DNA of 64,000 nucleotides from Rhizobium lusitanum. GTDB taxonomy: Bacteria; Pseudomonadota; Alphaproteobacteria; Rhizobiales; Rhizobiaceae. The position numbers and the translations under genes were made by a program. The notes beneath the pieces were generated by a model. That model was not told where the DNA came from. It did no database searches and saw only the letters and a program-made list of their open reading frames with translations. Shown piece after piece: positions 54,352-61,417 of this stretch (positions are counted from its first letter, which is position 1; every line of letters begins with the position of its first letter). The stretch is from contig NZ_CP050308.1 in NCBI RefSeq assembly GCF_014189535.1, positions 2,145,501 through 2,209,500 on the forward strand, read 5' to 3'.

Positions 54352-54555
54352 TTCTCTATCTAGAACGTCCCTCTGCTTGCGGGTTTCTACCTGAAAGCAG
54401 GGATACGCAAGTGATTGCGATAAAGTTGCAGTCATCGTAATGTAGGATTCTAGATCGTGAATGACACCCGTGGTCACCGACGACAAAGGTGATTGCAGGC
54501 GATACCGGGATGGCGCTTGCCATGCCGGGAAGCTGCCGGGTGCAGTTGGGGATGC

Positions 54556-56505
54556 ATGAATTTCAGGCTACTGACATTCGGAGACCTGCGTCTAGTCGAC
54601 GAAACAGGTTCAGCTGTGCCTTTTCCGGAAAAGGGCCTGCTATCCACCTGTTTCCTGCTGACGGGTTCCTCGCCGCACAAATCCCGCACGGAACTTGCTG
54701 AATTCCTGTGGGGCGACATTCCCCTCGACAAGGCGCTTGCCAATTTGCGGCAGACGCTATCGCGCGTCAAAAGCCGCCAAGATGAGCTCGGGATCGAGCT
54801 GCTCCTGATCGAGCAGGCGACCGTGAGCGTGAACATCGGTGCGTTCACCAGCGATCTTGCGCTGCTCGATGCCGCCTCGCAAACCAGCCCTCACGTGGCG
54901 TTGGGCGAATTGCTGCAACTCGGCCGCTGGGATTTTCTCGCCCGCACCGAAGTCATCGGCGGCCCTGCGCGCATGTGGCTGCGCGCGCAGCGCGACCGGG
55001 TCAGGACGCAGATCTTGACGACGCTTCGCGACGCTATTGCAGCTATGAGTGAGGATGCCGAAACCACCATCGTCAAGGAGGCGGCCCTGCGGCTATTCGA
55101 GGCCTATCCCGAGGACGAGGCTGTCTACCAGATCCTCGGGCAGACCTATGCCGGCGAACCCCAACTTGAGAACGCCCGAAACGTTTTCGAGAACCGCCGG
55201 AAATACCGCTGGGGCGAACTGCCGGTCGATCCCGACCCGCAGACGCTCGGCGTGGCCCGGCGACTGTTCGAACGCCAGCGTGGCATTGCGCCACAAGCCC
55301 GACAGGAGGCAAGACCACGGGCTGAAGTCGCTCCACCGGCGCTGCGCGGGCCCCCGAGGCTAACTTTGCTGCCACCGGTGAACCTCGCGAGGCACCACCA
55401 GGCGGCCATCTTTCTCTCCTCGATGCTGCTGGAAGACATCACTGTCGGACTTTGCGTGCTGAAGACCGTGACGATGGTGGCGCACTATACAGCAGAAAAG
55501 ATCGCGCTTGATCTGGACCGGGGCGCGACGCTGGAAAGGCACGGCATCAACTACGTGCTGGACACGAGGCTCAGCTTCGATGGCAATACCTATTGGCTTT
55601 TCACGCAGCTGATCTATGCCGGCAATGACGAAGTGATCTGGGCGGAACGCTTCAGCATGGAAGCGCGGGATCTGCCGCGCCAACATCGCGAAATCACCCA
55701 GCGCATCGTGGCGTCCATCGCCAGCTATATCGAGCGCAACGAGTTTACCCGCGACTATTTCGAGCGCAACCCCGAAGCCTATCATCACTATCTGCTCGGC
55801 CAGCGCCATCTGAAAAGCCTCGACCTGCCGGACATTCGCCGCGCCCGAAAAGAATTTCAGACATCCCTGAAGGAAAACCCCTATTTCTCGCCGGCGCTGA
55901 GCGGGGTGGCACGCACCTATCATCTCGAATGGTTGGTGACGGCGCAGGGCGACGCAGGATTGTTGAAGCGTGCCGAGGAGGAGGCCGGAAAGGCGATTAC
56001 CACCGGCCAGGACATCGCTGGCGGTTACCATCAATTCGGCGTCATCAAGCTCTACCAGGGAGCCTTCGATGAAAGCATCGAGGTCTTCGAGCTTGCCGAA
56101 ACCATCAGCCCGCATCATGCCGACGCCATCGCAGACTATGCGGATACGTTGATTCACGCGTCGAGGCCAAGGGACGGCCTGGCCAAGATCAGGAGCGCAA
56201 TCGAGCTTAATCCAATAAGCCCGGATCTCTATTTCTGGACCGCTGCGGGCGCCAGCTTCTATCTGGAGCGCTATGAAGACGCGAGCGACTATATCGCACG
56301 TATGGCCGACCCTTCTCAGGCTGCGCGACTTGCTGCCGCAAGTGCCGCCATGTCGGGTAACATGCGTAAAGCCAAGACTTTAGTGCGAAAAGTCAAGGAA
56401 ACATATCCAGATTTTGATATTGATACTTGGCTCTCTATTGTTCCTTTGCGAGAACAATGGCAGAAAGACTTATATCGAGAAGGGCTCCAGCGAGCTGGAT
56501 TTTAA
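54556..56505 (+). CDS. SARP-like regulator with BTAD, TolB-N-like and TPR regions
   Basis: A 649-residue cytoplasmic regulator. About 1-100 is an OmpR/SARP-type winged-helix region (RTELAEFLWGDIPLDKALAN then RQTLSRVK); about 105-240 is a BTAD helical domain (FLARTEVIGGPARMWLRAQR, YPEDEAVYQILGQTY); about 270-390 resembles the TolB N-terminal domain of adenylate-cyclase-type regulators; 410 to the end is TPR repeats. ATG 54556 is chosen because it begins the wHTH directly. It ends 79 bp before the candidate RiPP precursor and is probably its pathway activator. Confidence 0.85.
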   Translation: MNFRLLTFGDLRLVDETGSAVPFPEKGLLSTCFLLTGSSPHKSRTELAEFLWGDIPLDKALANLRQTLSRVKSRQDELGIELLLIEQATVSVNIGAFTSDLALLDAASQTSPHVALGELLQLGRWDFLARTEVIGGPARMWLRAQRDRVRTQILTTLRDAIAAMSEDAETTIVKEAALRLFEAYPEDEAVYQILGQTYAGEPQLENARNVFENRRKYRWGELPVDPDPQTLGVARRLFERQRGIAPQARQEARPRAEVAPPALRGPPRLTLLPPVNLARHHQAAIFLSSMLLEDITVGLCVLKTVTMVAHYTAEKIALDLDRGATLERHGINYVLDTRLSFDGNTYWLFTQLIYAGNDEVIWAERFSMEARDLPRQHREITQRIVASIASYIERNEFTRDYFERNPEAYHHYLLGQRHLKSLDLPDIRRARKEFQTSLKENPYFSPALSGVARTYHLEWLVTAQGDAGLLKRAEEEAGKAITTGQDIAGGYHQFGVIKLYQGAFDESIEVFELAETISPHHADAIADYADTLIHASRPRDGLAKIRSAIELNPISPDLYFWTAAGASFYLERYEDASDYIARMADPSQAARLAAASAAMSGNMRKAKTLVRKVKETYPDFDIDTWLSIVPLREQWQKDLYREGLQRAGF

Positions 56506-56584
56506 ATTATGTCACATTAAAACTGCGTATGGATTCTCGGAAATTCAATCCGGGTTTCTGAGCGAACAGGGAAAGAGATTGAAG

Positions 56585-56854
56585 ATGGCAAACTTTGTAG
56601 TTTTTGGCATTCCTGGCGATTCCCAACTTTATCTTGCCGATATCCGCGCAGGTACCATATCTCCGCTCAACGTACCGGCAGGCAGCGATCTCGGTGTAGC
56701 CGATCAATTGCGCAATGCTGGAGCCACCATCATCAAGGGCGTCAATCTGGCCATTACTGTCGGCAGCACTGCAAGCGCCGGCTCCGGCAGGTTGGACGAC
56801 GCTGCCGCCGGCGGCAGGCTGGACGAAAGTACCCCCAGCGGCCGGCTGGATTGA
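56585..56854 (+). CDS. Candidate RiPP precursor peptide with three GRLD repeats
   Basis: An 89-residue protein directly before YcaO and TfuA genes. The first 65 or so residues (MANFVVFGIPGDSQLYLADI onward, with VPAGSDLGVADQLRNAGATI) look like a folded leader; the C-terminus consists of GRLDDAAAG, GRLDESTPS and GRLD, a 9-residue period matched by a 27-bp DNA repeat, and ends right after the last Asp. No Cys is present, so thiazole formation is excluded; thioamidation of backbone or oxazoline at Ser/Thr remain possible. The leader/core split is inference. I do not know a described peptide with this core. Confidence 0.75.
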   Translation: MANFVVFGIPGDSQLYLADIRAGTISPLNVPAGSDLGVADQLRNAGATIIKGVNLAITVGSTASAGSGRLDDAAAGGRLDESTPSGRLD

Positions 56855-56870
56855 AGAGCCGAACACCGCC

Positions 56871-58136
56871 TTGGCAATAATCGCCGCGCCATTGGCTTCC
56901 TGCCCGCCGGAACTTTTCGACAAGGTTTCCGGTGGGACATTGCCGGTCACCGCCTCTCCTTATTCGGATCGCACATGTTCCGCCGAGGAGACTTTTCGGC
57001 GCATCGAGCCCTGCCTCGCGACCCACGGCGTCACCCGCCTCGGCCGCCTGACGGGGCTCGACAAGATCGGCATCCCCGTCTGGCAGGCGGTCAGCCCAAA
57101 CGCCCGTTCGATCGTCATCAACAATGGCAAGGGCATCACCGATCTCGACGCCAAGGTCTCGGCGGCCATGGAGGCGCTGGAGCGGACCGTCGCCGGCGCA
57201 CCTGCCCTCGCGACTGTCATCACCAGCCGCCGGCAATTGCTGGCCGAAGGGTATCACGCCGATCCGCTGCCCTCGCTTATCGCCAAGGGGCAGACCGATG
57301 TCGCTGATGACGAGCAGATTGCCTGGGCCGAGGGTCATGATCTCATTGCCGGCAGGCCCGCCTGGATCCCTTTCAACGCGGCAACACTCGACCGCACCAT
57401 CCGCAATCCACGCTTCTGGCAATCCTCCGACGGCCTCGCCTCCGGCAACAATCTTACCGAGGCCAGCCTGCACGGTCTGCTTGAACGTATCGAGCGCGAT
57501 GCCGAGGTGCTCTGGGAGATTTCCGAGCCGAAACTGCGGATGGCTGCTTGCATCGACCCGGCCTCGTTCGCCGATCCGGTGCTGGATGGGCTGATCGCCA
57601 AGATCACGTCCGCGGACCTGACGCTGCGGCTCTTTGATGTCACCAGCGATATCGGCATACCCGTTATCGTCGCCCTTCTCGGCCCCAGGGAAATCGCCCA
57701 GGCAAGGCGCGTCCGCTACCTCGATGTCACGATCGGCAGTGGCGCCCATCCCTCGCCGGTGCGGGCGGCGATCCGCGCCGTGACGGAAGCCGCGCAATCG
57801 CGCCTAACCTTCATCAGCGGCGCCCGCGACGATATCCGGCCCGAAAATTTTACCCGCGAATTGCCAGAGAGCATCCGCCGTTGCTTCGATGCCGTCCCGA
57901 GGGCGGCAACACCATCGAATGCGGCCTTGCCGGAAGGAGCCGAGGGGCTGTTGCAACTGACGATCGACCGTTTGCGGCGGGCGGGCATCAACTCCGCCAT
58001 CGCGGTTTCGCTCGGCGACCCCTCGCTTCCCTTTGCCGTCGCCAAGCTCGTGGTGCCGCAACTGGAAAATCCGGACGGAGACCGCAAGCGCCGCTTCGGC
58101 TATCGCGCCATCTCGAAGACGTTGCAACTGCTATGA
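56871..58136 (+). CDS. YcaO-domain cyclodehydratase/thioamide synthetase
   Basis: ATP-dependent enzyme that phosphorylates a peptide amide oxygen, leading to azolines or, with TfuA, thioamides. Of about 421 residues, the ATP-site motifs SAAMEALERT near 105, LTEASLHGLLERIERDAE near 200, and RLTFISGARDDI near 318 are visible. The start is uncertain: no ATG exists, TTG 56871 or TTG 56892 are likely, and the frame is open back to 56715 through the precursor repeats. It ends in ATGA with tfuA. The C-terminus (ISKTLQLL) is not proline-rich, unlike azoline-forming YcaO proteins of the microcin type. Confidence 0.9.
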   Translation: MAIIAAPLASCPPELFDKVSGGTLPVTASPYSDRTCSAEETFRRIEPCLATHGVTRLGRLTGLDKIGIPVWQAVSPNARSIVINNGKGITDLDAKVSAAMEALERTVAGAPALATVITSRRQLLAEGYHADPLPSLIAKGQTDVADDEQIAWAEGHDLIAGRPAWIPFNAATLDRTIRNPRFWQSSDGLASGNNLTEASLHGLLERIERDAEVLWEISEPKLRMAACIDPASFADPVLDGLIAKITSADLTLRLFDVTSDIGIPVIVALLGPREIAQARRVRYLDVTIGSGAHPSPVRAAIRAVTEAAQSRLTFISGARDDIRPENFTRELPESIRRCFDAVPRAATPSNAALPEGAEGLLQLTIDRLRRAGINSAIAVSLGDPSLPFAVAKLVVPQLENPDGDRKRRFGYRAISKTLQLL

Positions 58137-58858
58137 AGATCCTGTTCGTCGGCCCGACGCTTCCCGATGCTGCCGAGATCAGCGATCCCGGCATCACGCT
58201 GCGTCCGCCGGCACAGAAGGGCGACATCGTCAAAGCCCTCGAAGACGGCGTTAATGCCATCGGTCTGATCGACGGTTTTTTCGAGAATGTCGCGCCCGTC
58301 TGGCACAAGGAAATCCTGTTTGCCCTGTCGAGGGGCGTCCACATCTATGGCGCCGCCAGCATGGGAGCGCTGCGCGCCGCCGAATGCGCCGCCTTCGGCA
58401 TGATCGGCGTCGGCCGCATCTTCGAGGCCTATGCCAGTGGAGCGCTTGCCGATGACTCCGCCGTGGCGCAAATCCATGCACCCGCCGAACTCGGATATCG
58501 TCCGCTGAGCGAGCCGCTGGTCAATGTGCAGGCGACACTGCAAGCACTCGCCGAGACCGGTGCAATCGGCGAGCCCGAGCGAGCGGCACTTCAGGCTTGC
58601 GCCGAGACCATGTTCTTCAAATCGCTCACCTATCGTTCGGTGGCAGAGGCCGCAGACCTGCCGGACCCGGCGCGACGGCCGGCAATTGCCGATCTTTTGC
58701 GCGCCAATACGGTCAACCAGAAGCGCAGCGACGCGCTGCAATTGCTGCGCGCGCTTGCCGACTGCCCCGACGAGCGCCGGCAACCACCGCGCGACTGGAC
58801 CTTTCAGACCAACAGTTTGTGGCATTCCGCCTTTCACCACCTTGAAATTGCATTGTAA
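58133..58858 (+). CDS. TfuA-family protein
   Basis: A 241-residue partner of YcaO. Motifs: ILFVGPTLPDA, RPPAQKGDIVKAL, IGLIDGFFENVAPVWHKEIL, GVHIYGAASMGALRAAECA and RIFEAYASGALADDSAVAQIH. TfuA was first seen in the trifolitoxin locus of Rhizobium; in archaea YcaO with TfuA makes the thioglycine of methyl-coenzyme M reductase, and TfuA is thought to deliver sulphide. The four-base overlap with ycaO indicates coupled synthesis. Confidence 0.93.
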   Translation: MKILFVGPTLPDAAEISDPGITLRPPAQKGDIVKALEDGVNAIGLIDGFFENVAPVWHKEILFALSRGVHIYGAASMGALRAAECAAFGMIGVGRIFEAYASGALADDSAVAQIHAPAELGYRPLSEPLVNVQATLQALAETGAIGEPERAALQACAETMFFKSLTYRSVAEAADLPDPARRPAIADLLRANTVNQKRSDALQLLRALADCPDERRQPPRDWTFQTNSLWHSAFHHLEIAL

Positions 58859-58991
58859 ATTCCCCGCGCAATCTCGCCTCGTGTCACGCTGTATGTCACG
58901 CGCCAAGGCCCGGGACATACGGTAGGGTCTCCTCATGTTCCTGGCGACGGGTATCGCGTCCGCCAGAAACAGGGGGCAAAAGGGGCATAAA

Positions 58992-59234
58992 ATGACAGCA
59001 ATACTTCCTATCGAAATGGCAGGCCACGATTCGGACTCTCTGAAGGAACTGGCATCCATCGCACGACTGATCACCTATGCACGCCAGAGTGCGAAGAGCA
59101 TGGAGGCCGAGTTTCCGGTCTGGTGCCTGGATCTCGCGCTCGGCGCCGTACTGCAGGAAATGTACGCAAATGGCCTGCAAATGCCGCTCTTCGACGAGGG
59201 CATGGACAAGGCGAACATGGCCGTCGCGCATTAA
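58992..59234 (+). CDS. Hypothetical 80-residue protein
   Basis: I do not recognise it. ATG 58992 has AGGGGC six to eleven bases ahead; the frame is open to 58935 without a site. It is helical (LKELASIARLITYARQSAKS, then LDLALGAVLQEMYANGLQM) with a single Cys. It lies 133 bp after tfuA on the same strand and could be part of the cluster or independent; a terminator follows. Confidence 0.6.
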   Translation: MTAILPIEMAGHDSDSLKELASIARLITYARQSAKSMEAEFPVWCLDLALGAVLQEMYANGLQMPLFDEGMDKANMAVAH

Positions 59235-59280
59235 GCGTGATGTCTTGAATTTTCTGTCTTTGGGGGCGGAGACGGAAACG

Positions 59281-59320
59281 ATGCCGGCATGGTCCTGAAC
59301 CCTGCCGGCATTGCTGTTTT
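59281..59320 (+). terminator. Terminator closing the RiPP-like region
   Basis: ATGCCGGCA (59281-59289) pairs with TGCCGGCAT (59303-59311), followed by TGCTGTTTTT. It would stop transcripts from the left before the convergent TetR gene. Confidence 0.75.
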
Positions 59321-59326
59321 TACCTC

Positions 59327-60007
59327 TCAGCTGCTCCGGTGCGGCTGAACGCCGGCCACGAAGATCGCAATGCATTGCCGCAAATGCCGCAGACGGGTTT
59401 CGCGGTCCGGCCAGTCGTTCGTCTTGCCGGGAAGCGTGATCATTGCGCCGAAGATCATGTTCATCAGCATGCGAGCGCCGCTTTCGGCATCGGCAATCTC
59501 GATCAGGCCGCGCTGCTGCTGCACATCCAGCCAGCCCGCCAGCATTTTTCGCGACTGCTCAGCACCCTGCGTTCGCAACAGCGCCGCTATCTCGGGAAAT
59601 CGCTGCGCCTCGCTCATCACGAAATGAATGAAGGCCTCGCGGTCACGTTCGGCCGCTTCATCGATATCGATCATGAAAATCTGTTCGAGCGCCTCGGTGA
59701 GCGGCAGATTTTCCTTGAGGTCGCGCGGCAGGGCCAGCATCGAGGCACGGTGCTCGGCCATGAGCGCCATGAAAAGCTCTGTCTTGCTCGAGAACAATCG
59801 GTAGAGGGTCTGCTTCGAAATCTTGCATCGCGCGGCCACGAGATCCGTGGTCGTGCCGCCATAACCGAGCTCATGAAATGTCGCGCGGGCCGCCGCGATG
59901 ATCTCCGCCCGCCTTGCATCGTCGCTCACCGTTTTCGGACGGCCGCGCTTGCGGGGAACAACAGCCTGCTCCGCATCGCTCGCCCTTGCTTTCATCCGCA
60001 CTTCCAT
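59327..60007 (-). CDS. TetR-family regulator of the RND efflux genes
   Basis: A 226-residue repressor: basic N-terminal segment (VPRKRGRPKT), HTH (ELGYGGTTTDLVAARCKISK then QTLYRLFSSK) and a helical drug-binding domain with AefR-like C-terminus. Divergent from the RND adaptor gene with the promoter/operator between. A second ATG at 59995 (MKARASD) is an alternative start. Confidence 0.92.
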   Translation of the reverse strand: MEVRMKARASDAEQAVVPRKRGRPKTVSDDARRAEIIAAARATFHELGYGGTTTDLVAARCKISKQTLYRLFSSKTELFMALMAEHRASMLALPRDLKENLPLTEALEQIFMIDIDEAAERDREAFIHFVMSEAQRFPEIAALLRTQGAEQSRKMLAGWLDVQQQRGLIEIADAESGARMLMNMIFGAMITLPGKTNDWPDRETRLRHLRQCIAIFVAGVQPHRSS

Positions 60008-60032
60008 CTTAACCTAAAAAAGCCAAATGAGA

Positions 60033-60080
60033 TTGACATTTACGGTGGTACAAATATTTTCTGTACTACTTGGTACTGTA
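60033..60080 (+). promoter_or_regulatory. Promoter and likely TetR operator of the RND pump genes
   Basis: TTGACA (60033-60038), 16-bp spacer and TATTTT (60055-60060) form a good sigma-70 promoter. Repeated GTAC motifs (GGTAC at 60047, GTAC at 60063, GGTAC at 60071) give overlapping inverted repeats over the -10 region, as expected for a TetR site. Confidence 0.65.
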
Positions 60081-60089
60081 AATAAGGCA

Positions 60090-61409
60090 ATGGGAAATAG
60101 CAACGTGGGAAAGCTCGCCTCTTCTACCCCTGTATCCGCACATCCAGCGCGAAACGGACGTTTTCCGGCCATCCGGATCTCGCTCCTCGTCACAGGGATC
60201 GCCGCCACGATGCTGCTGGCCGGCTGCAACGAGCAGAAGGCTGCGCAGGGTAGCGCCCCTGCCATCAAGACTGAGGTCAGCACCATGACGCTGCATCCTC
60301 AATCCGTGGCGATCACCGCCCAATTGCCCGGCCGCACCAGCGCCTACCTGATCGCCGAAGTCAGGCCGCAGGTCGGCGGCATCATTCGCAGTCGCAATTT
60401 CAAGGAAGGCAGCGAGGTCGCCGCCGGCGACGTGCTCTACGAAATCGACCCGGCCTCCTATCAGGCATCCTACGACAGCGCCACCGCCGCCTTGCAGAAG
60501 GCTGAGGGCGCCATACCGAGCGCGCAGTCGAAAGTGGATCGCTATAAGAGCCTCACGGCGCAGGACGCGGTGAGCAAGCAGAATCTCGACGATGCACTGT
60601 CCACCCTGGCGCAGGCAAAGGCCGACGTGGCGTCCGCCAAGGCGGCCCTGGAAACCGCACGCATCAACCTCGATTACACCAAGATGCGCGCGCCGATCGC
60701 CGGTCGTGTCGACGCCTCGGCAGTGACCGTCGGCGCACTCGTCACCGCCGATCAGACGACAGCGCTCACCACCATCCGCCAGCTCGATCCGATCAATGTC
60801 GATGTCACCCAATCGAGCACGAACCTCCTGGCGTTTCGCCGCGCCATCGCGGACGGCCGGTTGAAGACCAGCGGCGACAACGTCTCCGTCCACCTGATGC
60901 TCGAAGACGGCACCCAGTACAAGGAAACCGGCAAGCTGGAATTCGCGGAAGCCGCGGTCGCCGAAACCGTCGGCACCATCACCGTACGCGCCGTCTTCCC
61001 CAATCCGGACCGCCTGCTGCTGCCCGGCATGTATGTTCGCGCCACCATCCAGGAGGGCGTTGCCGAAAACAGCTTCCTCGTGCCGCAGCGCGCCGTCACC
61101 CGCAACACCAAGGGCGAACCGATAGCAATGTTCGTCACCGCCGATGGCAAGGTTCAGCAGCGGGTACTCAAGGTACAGCGGAACATCGGCAATAGCTGGC
61201 TGGTGAACGAGGGCATGACCGACGGCGATCGCGTCATCGTCGAAGGCGGCCAGCGCGTGCGCGACGGCCAGGATGTCAACGCCACCGCAGTCACCATCGA
61301 CGACGCGACCGGCGAGGTGAAGCAGGCCGCTGCCGACAGCAAGCCCGCCGAACAGCAAGCCGAGCTGGAAAAGACCGATACCAAAGCCGCCTCCGGCGCC
61401 CAGAAGTGA
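60090..61409 (+). CDS. RND efflux periplasmic adaptor (AcrA/MexA type)
   Basis: A 439-residue lipoprotein adaptor: signal peptide with lipobox LLAGC (Cys near 48), barrel-sandwich hybrid domain (EVRPQVGGIIRSRNFKEGSE), alpha-hairpin coiled coil (about 145-205), and beta-barrel/membrane-proximal domains (APIAGRVDASAVTVGALV, RLLLPGMYVRATIQEG). A Glu/Ala/Lys-rich tail is unusual but common in rhizobia. Joined to the pump gene by an 8-bp gap. Confidence 0.93.
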   Translation: MGNSNVGKLASSTPVSAHPARNGRFPAIRISLLVTGIAATMLLAGCNEQKAAQGSAPAIKTEVSTMTLHPQSVAITAQLPGRTSAYLIAEVRPQVGGIIRSRNFKEGSEVAAGDVLYEIDPASYQASYDSATAALQKAEGAIPSAQSKVDRYKSLTAQDAVSKQNLDDALSTLAQAKADVASAKAALETARINLDYTKMRAPIAGRVDASAVTVGALVTADQTTALTTIRQLDPINVDVTQSSTNLLAFRRAIADGRLKTSGDNVSVHLMLEDGTQYKETGKLEFAEAAVAETVGTITVRAVFPNPDRLLLPGMYVRATIQEGVAENSFLVPQRAVTRNTKGEPIAMFVTADGKVQQRVLKVQRNIGNSWLVNEGMTDGDRVIVEGGQRVRDGQDVNATAVTIDDATGEVKQAAADSKPAEQQAELEKTDTKAASGAQK

Positions 61410-61417
61410 GATAAGCG

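Noticed and set aside
56507..56950. Minus-strand ORF with QPAAGG repeats
   Set aside because: It mirrors the GRLD repeats on the other strand and opposes the operon; the plus-strand ORF has a sensible leader, a start and neighbours on the same strand.
60066..61358. 430-codon minus-strand ORF
   Set aside because: Antisense of the RND adaptor; no domain.
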